Source: Mycobacteriales bacterium
GTDB taxonomy: Bacteria > Actinomycetota > Actinomycetes > Mycobacteriales > SCTD01
Reading direction: 5' to 3'
Assembly: GCA_030447385.1 (NCBI GenBank)
Contig: JAUJOY010000005.1
Location: forward strand, 215,654-279,653
DNA: 64,000 nt
Part shown: positions 36,577 to 45,856 of the stretch, piece after piece
Layout: every line of letters starts with the position of its first letter
Numbering within the stretch: the stretch's first letter is position 1
Notes under the pieces: generated by a model
Database searches by the model: none
The model's input: only the letters and a program-made list of their open reading frames with translations
Told to the model about the DNA's origin: nothing
Made by a program: the position numbers and the translations under genes

Positions 36577-38103
36577 ATGCCCGGCCGTCCCACGTCCTCG
36601 TACTCCTCCTCGTCCTCCTCGACCGCCGGTCGGGGGGCCTCCTCGTTCGGCCGCGGTGCCGCCTCCGGTCGTCGCGGCCCCGCCCGCCGCCCCTCCGCAG
36701 CATCCCGGCCCTCAGCCGTCGTGTCCGACCTGGAGCTCGCTCTCGCCGCTGCCGCCGACGCCGCAGCAGCCGAGATCGACGGGCCTGCAGCGACGTTCGG
36801 GTCGCTCGGGCTGCCGGACAAGCTGGTCGGCGCACTGGCCCGGCGCGACCTGCACTCCCCCTTCGCCATCCAGACCCGCTCCATCCCGGACGCCCTGGCC
36901 GGCCGCGACGTGCTCGGCCGGGGGGCGACCGGGTCGGGCAAGACCCTGGCCTTCGGGCTGCCGATGCTCTCCCGGCTGATCGGCGGCCGGCGGGCGTCCG
37001 GTGCCCCCAGGGGCCTGGTCCTCGTACCCACCCGTGAGCTGGCGCAGCAGGTGCACGACGCCATCGCGCCGCTCGCGCAGGCGGTGGACCTCAAGGTCAA
37101 CGCGATCTACGGCGGCGCGTCCATGGGCCGGCAGATCGATCAGCTGCGCCGCGGCGTCGACATCGTGGTGGCCACGCCGGGGCGGCTGCAGGACCTCATC
37201 GAGCAGCGCGAGTGCACTCTCGGCAACATCGCGATCACGGTGCTGGACGAGGCTGACCACATGGCCGACCTCGGCTTCCTGCCGGCGGTCACCGCGCTGC
37301 TCGACCTGACCCCCGGCGACACCCAGCGGATGCTCTTCTCGGCCACCCTGGACCGCGGCGTCGACAAGCTCGTCCGCCAGTACCTCAAGGACCCGGCGAT
37401 CCACGCCGTCGCGACGGCCGAGTCCTCGGTGACGACGATGGACCACCGGGTCTACGCGGTCCAGCACTCGGCCAAGGTCGACATCGTCGCCGAGATCGCC
37501 GCCCGCCCAGGACGCACGTTGATCTTCGTACGCACCAAGCACGGCGCCGACCGGCTCGCCCTCCAGCTGCGGACCTCAGGTGTCGAGGCGGGGGCCATCC
37601 ACGGCAACCTGACCCAGCAGGCCCGCAAGCGCGCGCTGGAGAACTTCACGACCGGCCATGCCCGTGTGCTGGTGGCGACCGATGTCGCCGCCCGCGGGAT
37701 CCACGTCGACGACGTCGACCTCGTCGTCCACTACGACCCGCCGGCGGACCACAAGGACTACCTGCACCGCTCCGGACGCACGGCGAGGGCCGGCGCCAGC
37801 GGAACCGTGCTGTCGTTCATCACCAGCGACCAGGTGCGCGACCACCAGCGCATGCGTGAGCGGGCCGGCGTGGAGACCAGCGCCGTCACGGTCGTGCCGG
37901 GTCACCCGGCCGTCCGGGAGCTTGCCGAGTCCGGCGAGCCGATCCTCCTGGCGCCGCGCGCCGCCTACGTGCCGAGGCCGCAGGGCGACCGCCGCCCGAC
38001 GCGGCGTCCGGGGACGACCGGTGGCCGCCCGACCGGCGGGCGGCCGACCAGCGGCTCGTCGACCTACGCCGGCCGCAGTCCGCGCGCGGCCCGGAGCGCC
38101 TGA
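36577..38103 (+). CDS. DEAD-box RNA helicase
   Basis: 508 residues. A Ser/Arg/Gly-rich start (1-45) precedes the helicase core: Q motif FAIQTRSIP, Walker A GATGSGKT, motif Ia PTRELAQQ, motif II DEAD (VLDEADHMADLGF), SAT, then motif V VATDVAARGIHV and motif VI HRSGRTARAG. A basic Gly/Arg/Thr C-tail (from about 465) likely binds RNA. It is probably a ribosome-assembly or RNA-decay helicase of the RhlE/CsdA type. A TTG at 36565 is an alternative start. The tail ends in a strong terminator. Confidence 0.95.
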   Translation: MPGRPTSSYSSSSSSTAGRGASSFGRGAASGRRGPARRPSAASRPSAVVSDLELALAAAADAAAAEIDGPAATFGSLGLPDKLVGALARRDLHSPFAIQTRSIPDALAGRDVLGRGATGSGKTLAFGLPMLSRLIGGRRASGAPRGLVLVPTRELAQQVHDAIAPLAQAVDLKVNAIYGGASMGRQIDQLRRGVDIVVATPGRLQDLIEQRECTLGNIAITVLDEADHMADLGFLPAVTALLDLTPGDTQRMLFSATLDRGVDKLVRQYLKDPAIHAVATAESSVTTMDHRVYAVQHSAKVDIVAEIAARPGRTLIFVRTKHGADRLALQLRTSGVEAGAIHGNLTQQARKRALENFTTGHARVLVATDVAARGIHVDDVDLVVHYDPPADHKDYLHRSGRTARAGASGTVLSFITSDQVRDHQRMRERAGVETSAVTVVPGHPAVRELAESGEPILLAPRAAYVPRPQGDRRPTRRPGTTGGRPTGGRPTSGSSTYAGRSPRAARSA

Positions 38104-38143
38104 CCCGAGGGGCTGGCCGCTTCGGCGGGCCAGCCGTTCAGGC
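38098..38143. terminator. strong bidirectional terminator
   Basis: GGCTGGCC (38111-38118) pairs with GGCCAGCC (38128-38135) with a 9-base loop; an outer stem pairs GCCTGA (38098-38103) with TCAGGC (38138-38143), and these arms contain the two opposing stop codons. It would end both the helicase and the VOC transcripts. Confidence 0.7.
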
Positions 38144-38650
38144 CGGGATGCTGATGCCCACCCCGCCGCGGGTGTCCGCGCCGTAGCGCGCCTTCTCCCT
38201 GGCGATGTCGAGCGGGGCGATGCGGCTGGCGGCCTCGACGGCCTGCTCGTCCAGCAGGTCGGCCGGCACGATCCACACGACCTCGAACTCGAGTCCGTCC
38301 GGGTCCTGGGCGTACAGGCTCTTGGTCGTGCCGTGGTCGGAGGCGCCGACGAGCGCGCCGACCGCTCCCAGGCGCTCCGCGTGCGCCTCGAGCTCGGACA
38401 GCGTGCCGAGCTCCCAGGCCAGGTGGTACATCCCGACGGCGCCGCGTCCGGCGGGAGAGGCTCCGGCGCCGTCGCCGACGGCGAAGAGCCCGAGGTCGTG
38501 GTCGTTCGTGGAGTCGGGTGCCTGCAGGAAGGCGGCCTTGTCCCCCATCGTCGTCTTCACCCGGAAGCCGAGCACGTCGCGGTAGAAGGCGGTGCTGCGG
38601 GCGACGTCGCGCACGTAGAGGACGGCGTGGTTGAGGCGGAAGATTCCCAT
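38138..38650 (-). CDS. VOC-family protein divergent from a MarR regulator
   Basis: 170 residues: RLNHAVLYVRDVARSTAFYRDVLGF, MYHLAWELGTLSELEAHAERL and DPDGLEFEVVW give His, His and Glu in the positions of a metal site, as in extradiol dioxygenase-like or ring-cleaving VOC enzymes. The C-terminal extension (about 132-170) has charged helices. AGGAGC precedes the ATG. The 81-base gap to the divergent marR gene holds a palindrome, so this enzyme is probably under MarR control and may act on the ligand sensed. Confidence 0.9.
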   Translation of the reverse strand: MGIFRLNHAVLYVRDVARSTAFYRDVLGFRVKTTMGDKAAFLQAPDSTNDHDLGLFAVGDGAGASPAGRGAVGMYHLAWELGTLSELEAHAERLGAVGALVGASDHGTTKSLYAQDPDGLEFEVVWIVPADLLDEQAVEAASRIAPLDIAREKARYGADTRGGVGISIPA

Positions 38651-38694
38651 GTCGCTGCTCCTGGTCCGTGGGAGGTGGCTACCTCAGGCCAAGG

Positions 38695-38731
38695 TAGTTG
38701 AGCGCTGAACTATTCCGCCTAGACTGCACGC
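38695..38731 (+). promoter_or_regulatory. MarR-type operator and leaderless promoter
   Basis: TAGTTGAGCGCTGAACTA (38695-38712) is an 18-base palindrome with only one mismatched pair. It overlaps a -35-like TTGAGC (38698-38703); a -10 TAGACT lies at 38720-38725, 16 bases on. Transcription would start near 38732, the ATG itself, so marR is probably leaderless and represses itself and the divergent VOC gene. Confidence 0.6.
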
Positions 38732-39169
38732 ATGACGCGGTGGCTGGACGACGAGGAGCAGCAGACCTGGCGGGCCTTCCTACGCGCCGTGGCGGTCGTC
38801 CAGAGCGGGCTCGACGCCCAGCTGCAGGCCGAGGCAGGGATGCCGCACGCCTACTACGAGCTCCTGGTGAGGCTGTCGGAGGCACCGGAGGGAACCCTGA
38901 GGATGAGCGCGCTCGCCGGGGCGGTGCACTCCTCGCGCAGCCGGCTGTCGCACGCGGTGGGTCAGCTGGAGCAGCGCGGCTGGGTGCGCAGGGCGCCGTG
39001 CCCGCAGGACCGTCGGGGACAGCTGGCGGTGCTGACCGCGGAGGGACGAAGGGCGCTGCAGCAGGCTGCTCCGGGTCATGTCGAGGCCGTACGCAGGCTG
39101 CTGTTCGACCGTCTGGCCCCTGCGCAGGTCCGCCACCTCCGCGGCATCGCCGCTGCTGTCGCCGGCTGA
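38732..39169 (+). CDS. MarR-family transcriptional regulator
   Basis: 145 residues. Dimer helices flank a winged helix (about 50-105): LRMSALAGAVHSSRSRLSHAVGQLEQRGWV as helix-turn-helix and PCPQDRRGQLAVLT as wing with the DxR motif. It binds palindromes and releases them on meeting small aromatic or oxidised ligands. The matching palindrome lies in its own promoter, shared with the VOC gene. Confidence 0.94.
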   Translation: MTRWLDDEEQQTWRAFLRAVAVVQSGLDAQLQAEAGMPHAYYELLVRLSEAPEGTLRMSALAGAVHSSRSRLSHAVGQLEQRGWVRRAPCPQDRRGQLAVLTAEGRRALQQAAPGHVEAVRRLLFDRLAPAQVRHLRGIAAAVAG

Positions 39170-39186
39170 CCCGGCCGGGACTCAGC
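39165..39186. terminator. short bidirectional terminator
   Basis: GCTGA (39165-39169) pairs with TCAGC (39182-39186), with an inner self-complementary CCCGGCCGGG. The plus-strand TGA of marR lies in the left arm; the minus-strand ATPase gene ends 3 bases beyond the right arm. Confidence 0.45.
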
Positions 39187-39188
39187 AG

Positions 39189-39635
39189 CTACTTCTCGTC
39201 CCCTTCGGTCACGAAGCGGGCGTAGACCATCTTGCCGTCGCCCCGGATCTGCTCGACGCCCACCTCCGCAGCGACGGACGACACGATCTGCAGCCCCCGC
39301 CCGGTCTCACTCGTCTGTGCCGCGAGGGCCGGCGGTGCCGGCAGGCGTGGCTCGCGCGGGTCGGCGTCGTGGACGTCGATGCGGATGCCGTCGATCAGGC
39401 GGCTGAGCGTGAGCTTGACCGGTGCAGCCCCGTGGCGGACGGCGTTGCCGACCAGCTCCGAGACGGCGAGCAGGACCGAGTCGAGCAGCGGAGTGAGCCC
39501 CCACCGCCGGAGCACCTGGCCCGTGGCCCGCCGAGCGTGCTCGGGAGCAGCGAGGTTGTCCTCGAGCTGGACGCGTACGGTCTCGCCTCCCGGCGCCTTG
39601 AGGTTGCCCTCGGTCATGCGGCGCAGCATTCCCAT
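39189..39635 (-). CDS. RsbW-like ATP-binding (HATPase_c) protein
   Basis: 148 residues of the GHKL ATPase fold: VSELVGNAVRHGA (N box, about 59-71), DVHDADPREP (G1-like) and GRGLQIVSSVAAEVG (G2-like). Stand-alone versions act as anti-sigma kinases or partner-switching proteins in actinobacterial stress and development control. ATG 39635 and ATG 39617 are both possible. It is followed upstream by a conserved unknown and a second such ATPase on the opposite strand, and no sigma factor is next to it. Confidence 0.9.
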   Translation of the reverse strand: MGMLRRMTEGNLKAPGGETVRVQLEDNLAAPEHARRATGQVLRRWGLTPLLDSVLLAVSELVGNAVRHGAAPVKLTLSRLIDGIRIDVHDADPREPRLPAPPALAAQTSETGRGLQIVSSVAAEVGVEQIRGDGKMVYARFVTEGDEK

Positions 39636-39702
39636 GCGCCCATGCCCTTACTCGTGACGTGGCACGGGGGGCGGCCAGGCTCCCAGGCGGGACCACGCCG
39701 GT

Positions 39703-40188
39703 TCAGTGCGGCCCCGGCCAGGGCGTCGGCGCGCCACCCTCGAACTGGGTCAGGATCTCGGCCGTGGTCCAGGTCTGCAGCGCGACCACCGCGGCCGGTC
39801 GGGCCAGGGCGAGCAGGTCCCCGGCCCGGCAGTAGTCGTCCACGATCTCCCACACGGCGTCGAGCTTGCGCACCAGCTGGGGCGTGCTGGCGGGCAGCGG
39901 CACCCGCCAGTCCATCCGGTCCGCGCCCGCGTCGAGCCGGGCCTGCCGCACCGAGGTGAGCTCGTCGATCAGAGGCCCGAAGCGGGTGCTGAACATCTCG
40001 GCCAGATCCACCAGCTGTCGGGGCGGCGAGTCGGCCGTACCGGAGTCCGCGCCGTCGAGCAGCAGCCGGAACTCGCGCAGGACCTCGTCAGCGTGCTCCT
40101 GCTGGCGGGCCCACAGGCGAAGGGGGTAGTCCCGCAGGACCGCCTCCCCCACGATCGCGCGGTCGTCGACGTCAGGTCGCTGGCTCAC
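39703..40188 (-). CDS. conserved actinobacterial protein of unknown function
   Basis: 161 residues, mostly helical, with recognisable conserved segments RDYPLRLWARQQEH, DLAEMFSTRFGPLIDELT and CRAGDLLALARP. Similar proteins are found beside HATPase genes in many actinobacteria, which suggests a partner in the same signalling set, but no activity is known. GTG 40188 gives the family-like start VSQRPDVDD; ATG 40215 would add nine residues. It has no membrane segment. It runs in the same direction as the first ATPase gene, 67 bases upstream, and is divergent from the second. Confidence 0.85.
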   Translation of the reverse strand: MSQRPDVDDRAIVGEAVLRDYPLRLWARQQEHADEVLREFRLLLDGADSGTADSPPRQLVDLAEMFSTRFGPLIDELTSVRQARLDAGADRMDWRVPLPASTPQLVRKLDAVWEIVDDYCRAGDLLALARPAAVVALQTWTTAEILTQFEGGAPTPWPGPH

Positions 40189-40273
40189 CGGGGCATAGTG
40201 CCGCAAGCCGGACATCGGTGGCCAACCCCATCCGCCGCCACAGCGGCGCGGACCGGCCTTTAGGGTGGGCGAC

Positions 40274-40804
40274 GTGCCGGATGCCGAGGTGACGCTGCCC
40301 AGCACCACCGCCAGCGTTCCCACCGCTCGCCGTTTCGTCGAGTCGGTCCTGCTCGGCTGGGGTCTGGAGCGCCTCAGCTGGGACGCCGCCATGATCATCA
40401 GTGAGCTGACGTCCAACGTCGCCCTGCACGCCGGTGGGAGCGCCTTCATCGTGCGCGTGTCGGGTCGCCCGGACGGCAGCGTCCGCCTCGAGGTGAGCGA
40501 CGGGTCGCTGCGTCTGCCGCAGCAGCGCACCCACTCAGCCACGGCCACGACCGGGCGGGGGCTGCGGATCGTCGGCGACCTGGCCGACGACTGGGGCGCC
40601 ACTGCCGGGGTCGGTGGCAAGACCGTCTGGGTGGAGCTGGGCGGGCCGGCGTCTCGGGCCGCGGCCGCAGAGAACGACGTCGAGGTCGACGTCGACCACC
40701 TCCTGGCGGACCTGGACCCGCGGGACGAGGACCAGCCCGGAACGGCGCCCTCCGCCCGCAACCCGCAGGCCCGGCGGAGGGCCACGCTGGCGCGCGCCGC
40801 CTGA
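40274..40804 (+). CDS. second RsbW-like ATP-binding protein
   Basis: 176 residues. The HATPase core (about 15-125) has [15 protein letters not shown] (N box), [10 protein letters not shown] and [16 protein letters not shown] 50-residue acidic-to-basic tail ([19 protein letters not shown], then Arg-rich) is extra and may bind a partner. GTG 40274 follows AGGGTGGG; GTG 40265 is possible. It probably acts in partner switching as an anti-sigma or serine kinase. Confidence 0.88.
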   Translation: MPDAEVTLPSTTASVPTARRFVESVLLGWGLERLSWDAAMIISELTSNVALHAGGSAFIVRVSGRPDGSVRLEVSDGSLRLPQQRTHSATATTGRGLRIVGDLADDWGATAGVGGKTVWVELGGPASRAAAAENDVEVDVDHLLADLDPRDEDQPGTAPSARNPQARRRATLARAA

Positions 40805-40839
40805 GCATCCCGAGCCTGCGGGGGCACGCCGCCGTACAC

Positions 40840-40866
40840 TTGGCACTCGGTTTCCCGGAGTGCCAG
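40840..40866 (+). promoter_or_regulatory. CIRCE element (HrcA operator)
   Basis: TTGGCACTC, nine bases, GAGTGCCAG: the exact CIRCE layout (consensus TTAGCACTC-N9-GAGTGCTAA) with eight-base perfect inner arms. A -10-like TACACT (40835-40840) abuts it, so the transcript would start inside the operator. The right arm runs into the hrcA ribosome binding site. HrcA should thus repress its own hrcA-dnaJ operon until heat stress. Confidence 0.9.
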
Positions 40867-40880
40867 AGGAGGTGCCGCCC

Positions 40881-41900
40881 GTGCTCGAGCCGCGCAAGCT
40901 CGAGGTCCTGCGGGCCATCGTCGAGGACTTCGTGAGCACGACCGAGCCCGTCGGATCGCGCGCCCTGGCCGAGCGGCACAGCCTCGGCGTCAGCCCCGCG
41001 ACGGTCCGCAACGACATGGCCGCGCTCGAGGACGAGGGCTACATCACCCACCCGCACACCAGCGCCGGCCGGATTCCGACGGACAAGGGCTACCGGCTGT
41101 TCGTCGACCGGCTCTCGAGCGTCAAGCCGCTGTCGAGCGCCGAGAAGCGCGCCATCCAGTCGTTCCTCGAGGGCGCCGTGGACCTCGACGACGTCGTACG
41201 CCGGTCGGTCCGGCTCCTGTCGCAGCTGACGCGGCAGGTGGCCGTGGTGCAGTACCCCAGCCTGTCGCGCAGCTCGGTGCGCCACCTGGAGATCGTCCAC
41301 CTGGCGCCCAGCCGCCTGCTGCTCGTGCTGATCACCGACACCGGCCGGGTCGAGCAGCGGGTGCTCGAGCTGTCGGCCACCCTGTCCGAGGACGACGTCG
41401 CGGCGCTGCGGCAGGCCTTCGGCTCCCGCCTGCACGGTGCCCGGCTGGTGGACGCCCCAGCCGCACTGGCCGACCTTCCCGACGCGGCGCCCACCGCGAT
41501 CCGCCCGGTGCTCACCAGCGTCATGAGCGTCGTGCTCGAGACCCTCGTGGACCGGCCGGAGGAGCGGATCGCGCTCGGCGGGACCTCCCACCTGACCCGG
41601 CACGTCCTCGACTTCCCGCAGACCCTCCGCCCGGTGCTCGAGGCACTGGAGGAGCAGGTGGTCCTGCTCAAGCTCCTGGGTGAGGTCAACGACCCGAGCA
41701 CCGTGCACGTCAAGATCGGCGAGGAGAACAACGTCGAGGGACTCCGCTCCACCTCCGTGGTGACGATGGGCTACGGCCCCGAGGGCAGCCCGTACGGCGG
41801 CCTCGGGGTGGTCGGCCCGACGCGCATGGACTACGCCGGCAACATGGGCTCGGTCCGCGCAGTCGCGCGCTACGTCGGCGAGCTGCTGGCGGGCGCCTAG
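40881..41900 (+). CDS. hrcA: heat-inducible transcription repressor HrcA
   Basis: 339 residues: an N-terminal winged helix ([21 protein letters not shown], then [18 protein letters not shown]), a GAF-like dimer domain, and the C-terminal [16 protein letters not shown] signature. It binds CIRCE operators; one lies 15 bases before its GTG. AGAGGAGG sits 8 bases upstream. Its stop overlaps the dnaJ start by one base. Confidence 0.98.
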   Translation: MLEPRKLEVLRAIVEDFVSTTEPVGSRALAERHSLGVSPATVRNDMAALEDEGYITHPHTSAGRIPTDKGYRLFVDRLSSVKPLSSAEKRAIQSFLEGAVDLDDVVRRSVRLLSQLTRQVAVVQYPSLSRSSVRHLEIVHLAPSRLLLVLITDTGRVEQRVLELSATLSEDDVAALRQAFGSRLHGARLVDAPAALADLPDAAPTAIRPVLTSVMSVVLETLVDRPEERIALGGTSHLTRHVLDFPQTLRPVLEALEEQVVLLKLLGEVNDPSTVHVKIGEENNVEGLRSTSVVTMGYGPEGSPYGGLGVVGPTRMDYAGNMGSVRAVARYVGELLAGA

Positions 41901-43027
41901 TGGCCGACTACTACGGCGTGCTGGGCGTGGACCGGGACGCCACCGACGACGACCTCAAGCGGGCCTACCGCAAGCTCGCCCGCAAGCTCCACCCCGACGT
42001 GAACCCGGACCCGGAGGCCCAGGAGCAGTTCAAGGCGGTCACGGCGGCCTACGAGGTCCTCAGCGACCCGCAGAAGCGCCAGGTGGTCGACCTCGGCGGC
42101 GACCCCCTGTCCAACGGCGCAGGCACCGGCGGCAACCCCTTCTCGCAGGGCTTCGGCGGGCAGGGGTTCGGTGGGCTGGGCGACATCATGGACGCCTTCT
42201 TCGGGGCCGGCACCGGCGGGGGCAGCCCCCGCAGCCGCGTCCGCCAGGGGGCCGACGCGCTGCTGCGCCTGGAGTGCGACCTCACCGAGACGGCATTCGG
42301 TGCCGAGCGCGAGCTGACGGTGGAGACCGCGGTCGTCTGCTCGACCTGCAGCGGTGAGGGGTCCGCTCCCGGCACGCACCCCTCGGTGTGCGACACCTGC
42401 CGCGGCCGCGGCGAGGTCCAGCAGGTCCAGCGCTCCTTCCTCGGCCAGGTCATGACGAGCCGGGCCTGCCCTCGCTGCTCGGGCCTCGGCTCGATCATCG
42501 AGCGCCCGTGCGGCGAGTGCAGCGGCGACGGGCGCGTGCGGGCGCGCCGCACGATCTCCGTCAAGGTGCCGTCGGGCATTGAGAGCGGGATGCGGATCCG
42601 CCTCAACGGCCAGGGGGAGGTCGGGCCGGGCGGCGGACCGGCCGGCGACCTCTACGTCGAGATCGTGGAGCGCCCGCACCCGGTGCTCACCCGGGAAGGC
42701 GACGACCTGCACTGCACGGTGACGACCCCGATGACCGCCGCTGCCCTCGGCACCTGCGTCCCGCTGACGACGCTGGAGGGCGAGGAGGAGATCGACATCG
42801 CCGCGGGCACCCAGCCCGACGCCGTGCAGACGCTGCGCGCGCGTGGGGTGCCGCACCTGCGGGCCAGCGGGCGTGGTGACCTGCACGTGCACGTACGCGT
42901 GGAGGTCCCAACCCGGCTCGACGCCAAGCAGGAGGAGCTGCTGCGCGACCTGGCCCGGCTGCGCGGCGAGGAGCGGCCCGGGCTCTCCGGCAAGGGCAAC
43001 GGGCTGTTCGGCCGCCGTCGCCGCTAG
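41900..43027 (+). CDS. dnaJ: chaperone DnaJ
   Basis: 375 residues: J domain with HPD (KLHPDVNPD, about 32-40), a Gly/Phe-rich linker, four zinc motifs [24 protein letters not shown] and CGECSGDG, and the C-terminal client domains ([17 protein letters not shown]). It hands clients to DnaK and stimulates its ATPase. Coupled to hrcA, it is the heat-regulated DnaJ2-type copy of actinobacteria; the dnaK-grpE set is not in this window. Confidence 0.98.
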   Translation: MADYYGVLGVDRDATDDDLKRAYRKLARKLHPDVNPDPEAQEQFKAVTAAYEVLSDPQKRQVVDLGGDPLSNGAGTGGNPFSQGFGGQGFGGLGDIMDAFFGAGTGGGSPRSRVRQGADALLRLECDLTETAFGAERELTVETAVVCSTCSGEGSAPGTHPSVCDTCRGRGEVQQVQRSFLGQVMTSRACPRCSGLGSIIERPCGECSGDGRVRARRTISVKVPSGIESGMRIRLNGQGEVGPGGGPAGDLYVEIVERPHPVLTREGDDLHCTVTTPMTAAALGTCVPLTTLEGEEEIDIAAGTQPDAVQTLRARGVPHLRASGRGDLHVHVRVEVPTRLDAKQEELLRDLARLRGEERPGLSGKGNGLFGRRRR

Positions 43028-43029
43028 CG

Positions 43030-43755
43030 GTGAGCGCACCGCTGTTCCTCCACGACGACCTGTCGGAGGACCTCCTCGTCCTGACCGGCGCGGAGGGGCG
43101 GCACGCGGCCACCGTGCGTCGGGTACGCGTCGGCGAGGCCGTCGACGTGGCCGACGGCCGGGGCCGGCGGGCGCGCTGCACCGTGACCGCCCTCGGGCCG
43201 GACACCGTGCACCTGCGCGTCCTCGCCCGGGAGGTGGAGCCCGTGCCCGCGCTCCGCCTGGTCCTCGTGCAGGCCCTGGCGAAAGGGGACCGGGGCGAGC
43301 TGGCGGTCGAGCTCGCGACCGAGATCGGGGTGGACGAGGTCATCCCCTGGTCGGCCCAGCGGTGCGTCGTGCGGTGGGCGGGTCCGCGCGGCGAGCTGGC
43401 GCTCGAGCGGTGGCGCTCCACCGCGCGCGAGGCCGGCAAGCAGTCCCGCCGCGCGCGGCTCCCGGTCGTGCAGCCGGCGCTCGAGACTCCCGCGCTGCTC
43501 GCCCGCATGGCGGGTACCCGCACCGTGGTCCTGCACGAGCAGGCGGACCTCGCGCTCGCGCGCATCCCCCTGCCCGACTGCGGCGAGGTGCTGCTGGTCG
43601 TCGGGCCCGAGGGCGGCATCACCGACGGCGAGCTCGCCCAGCTGACCGCGGCCGGGGGCACCCCGGTGCGGCTGGGTCGCAGCGTGCTGCGGACCTCGAC
43701 GGCAGGGGCAGCCGCGGCGGCCGTGGTCAGCGCGCGTACGTCGCGGTGGTCGTGA
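43030..43755 (+). CDS. rsmE: 16S rRNA (uracil-1498-N3)-methyltransferase
   Basis: 241 residues of the SPOUT fold. LVQALAKGDRGELAVELATEIGVDEVIPW in the middle and VVGPEGGITDGELAQL plus LRTSTAGAAA at the knotted C-terminus are RsmE signatures. It methylates U1498 near the decoding site. The GTG is 2 bases after the dnaJ stop, so it is in the hrcA operon. Confidence 0.95.
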   Translation: MSAPLFLHDDLSEDLLVLTGAEGRHAATVRRVRVGEAVDVADGRGRRARCTVTALGPDTVHLRVLAREVEPVPALRLVLVQALAKGDRGELAVELATEIGVDEVIPWSAQRCVVRWAGPRGELALERWRSTAREAGKQSRRARLPVVQPALETPALLARMAGTRTVVLHEQADLALARIPLPDCGEVLLVVGPEGGITDGELAQLTAAGGTPVRLGRSVLRTSTAGAAAAAVVSARTSRWS

Positions 43756-43856
43756 TCGCCCTCGCCCCCCCGGGGGACCAGGACGTCCCGGCTTCGGCCG
43801 ATGCCTCGGACGTCCGCTGGGCCGCGAAAGGGGGTCGGCGGCCCTACGCTGCCGGC

Positions 43857-44393
43857 GTGCGGCGCTGCCTCTCCCCGCTGGGTGCGGCGCTGCTGGGTGC
43901 GGCGCTGCTGCTGGCGGTCCTGCTGCCCGCCGGTCCGGCTGCCGCGCAGGTGCTGGACCTTCCGGCCGGACCCAGCGCGTCGCCCTCGCCGTCGAAGAGC
44001 AAGGGTGCCTCCCCCTCCACCTCCACGACGCCGCCGCCCCGGCCCTCGCCGACGGCCGCCGCGGCGTCGCCCTCCCCCTCGCGCACGGCAACGGCGGCGA
44101 CGCGGACCCGGGCGCCGCTCGCCCGCACCTCGTCGGCGGCCTCCCCCTTGCGCACGACCAGCCGCCTGTCGACAGCGCGCTCCACCCCGTTCCCGAGCCC
44201 GACCGCCTCGCCCAGCCCTCCAGAGCCGGAGGGGCTGCTGTCGCCGGCTCCGGCCGCAGGACCGCAGCAGGCGTCGGTCGCGGGCAGCGGGGGCAGCGCT
44301 GCGGAGCGAGCCCTCCTGCTCGCCCTGGCTCTCGCCGCGGTCCTCGGGCTGGGCGGAGCCGCCGGTCTCTACCTCACCCGGGAGCGCCCGTGA
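43857..44393 (+). CDS. secreted Pro/Ser/Thr-rich membrane-anchored protein
   Basis: 178 residues: a signal peptide (LGAALLLAVLLPAGPAAA), a low-complexity stalk of SPSPSPTxxP-like repeats (about 40-135), and one membrane helix near the end (ALLLALALAAVLGLGGAAGLYL) with a short basic tail. It looks like a cell-wall-spanning stalk with no enzymatic domain and no LPXTG. GTG 43857 is preferred as the signal peptide follows at once. Its stop overlaps the HIT gene start by 4 bases. No function is known. Confidence 0.75.
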   Translation: MRRCLSPLGAALLGAALLLAVLLPAGPAAAQVLDLPAGPSASPSPSKSKGASPSTSTTPPPRPSPTAAAASPSPSRTATAATRTRAPLARTSSAASPLRTTSRLSTARSTPFPSPTASPSPPEPEGLLSPAPAAGPQQASVAGSGGSAAERALLLALALAAVLGLGGAAGLYLTRERP

Positions 44394-44728
44394 GCGACTG
44401 CCTGTTCTGCCGCATCGTCAGCGGGGAGGTGGCGGCCACCGCTGTCCACGAGACCGGGCGCACCCTGGCCTTCCGCGACATCGGCCCGCAGGCGCCGACC
44501 CACGTCCTCGTCATCCCGCGCGAGCACCATCCCGACGTCGCCGCGCTGTCCGACGCCGACCCGGGGCTCCTGGCCGAGGTGCTGGGGGCGGCCGTCGCGG
44601 TGGCCCGGCAGGAGGGCCTGACGGGCGGCTACCGGCTGCTCACCAACACCGGCGAGGACGCCGGGCAGACCGTGCACCACGTGCACGTGCACGTCCTCGG
44701 AGGCCGACGCCTCGGAGCGCTCGGCTGA
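44390..44728 (+). CDS. HIT-family (HINT-like) nucleotide-binding protein
   Basis: 112 residues: CLFCRIVSGEV start with a CxxC metal pair, FRDIGPQAPTHVLVIP and the catalytic HIT motif HHVHVHVL near the end. Such enzymes split adenosine phosphoramidates or similar bonds. The gene usually lies before phoH in actinobacteria, as here (62 bases). Confidence 0.95.
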   Translation: MSDCLFCRIVSGEVAATAVHETGRTLAFRDIGPQAPTHVLVIPREHHPDVAALSDADPGLLAEVLGAAVAVARQEGLTGGYRLLTNTGEDAGQTVHHVHVHVLGGRRLGALG

Positions 44729-44790
44729 GCCCGGCGAGGGTAGCCTGGAAGGCCTCAGCGTCCAGGAGAGAGCAGGCGACCGCCGACCTC

Positions 44791-45846
44791 ATGCCCGACA
44801 ACTCCCGCGTACCCGGCGTGCCAGAGCGCGTCATCAGCAAGATCGTCGTCCCCGCGGAGCAGTCGATGGTGCCGCTGCTCGGGAGCCGGGACGAGGTGCT
44901 TCGAACCATCGAGCGGGTCCTCACCAGCGACGTGCACGTCCGCGGCAACGAGATCACCCTCACGGGCTCGGCCCGCGACAACGCGCTGGGGGTGCTGCTG
45001 TTCGAGCAGCTGCTGGCGATGCTGGCGGCGGGGGAGCTGCTCAACGCTGATGCGGTCGAGCGCAGCCTCGCGATCCTCCGGCACGCTGACGGGGCGGCGC
45101 CCGCCGAGGTCCTGACGCTGTCGATCCTGAGCGGCCGCGGGCGCACCATCCGCCCGAAGACGATCAACCAGAAGCGCTACGTCGAGGCCATCGACAAGCA
45201 CACCGTCGTGTTCGGGATCGGGCCGGCGGGGACGGGCAAGACCTACCTCGCGATGGCCAAGGCCGTGCAGGCGCTGCAGGCCAAGCAGGTCAACCGGATC
45301 ATCCTCACCCGGCCGGCCGTGGAGGCGGGGGAGCGCCTCGGCTTCCTGCCCGGCACGCTCTACGACAAGATCGACCCCTACCTGCGGCCCCTCTACGACG
45401 CCCTGCACGACATGCTCGACCCCGAGTCGATCCCGCGCCTGATGGGGGCAGGCACGATCGAGGTGGCGCCGCTGGCGTACATGCGCGGCCGCACGTTGAA
45501 CGACGCGTTCATCATCCTCGACGAGGCCCAGAACACCTCCGCCGAGCAGATGAAGATGTTCCTCACCCGGCTCGGCTTCGGCAGCAGGATCGTGGTGACC
45601 GGCGACGTCACGCAGGTCGACCTGCCCGCGGGCACGACGAGCGGGCTGCGGGTCGTGCGCGACATCCTCGACGGGATCGAGGACGTGCACTTCGCGACGC
45701 TCAGCAGCGCCGACGTCGTACGCCACAAGCTCGTGGGACGCATCGTGGACGCCTACGCGCACTACGACGCGGAGCTCGAGTCGGCGCGCCCGCACGCCGA
45801 GCAGCGGCCGCCCGGCCGGCGCTCCGACGTGCGTCGCTCGCGGTGA
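44791..45846 (+). CDS. phoH: PhoH-like ATPase
   Basis: 351 residues. An N-terminal KH-like part ([24 protein letters not shown]) precedes the ATPase: Walker [27 protein letters not shown], Walker [13 protein letters not shown] and [12 protein letters not shown]. It is a probable RNA helicase or RNA-remodelling ATPase that works with YbeY, coded next to it. TAGCCT at about 44738 is a possible -10. The ATG is assigned by homology; a GGAGAGAG run lies about 20 bases upstream. Confidence 0.95.
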   Translation: MPDNSRVPGVPERVISKIVVPAEQSMVPLLGSRDEVLRTIERVLTSDVHVRGNEITLTGSARDNALGVLLFEQLLAMLAAGELLNADAVERSLAILRHADGAAPAEVLTLSILSGRGRTIRPKTINQKRYVEAIDKHTVVFGIGPAGTGKTYLAMAKAVQALQAKQVNRIILTRPAVEAGERLGFLPGTLYDKIDPYLRPLYDALHDMLDPESIPRLMGAGTIEVAPLAYMRGRTLNDAFIILDEAQNTSAEQMKMFLTRLGFGSRIVVTGDVTQVDLPAGTTSGLRVVRDILDGIEDVHFATLSSADVVRHKLVGRIVDAYAHYDAELESARPHAEQRPPGRRSDVRRSR

Positions 45847-45856
45847 GCGGTCCGGC

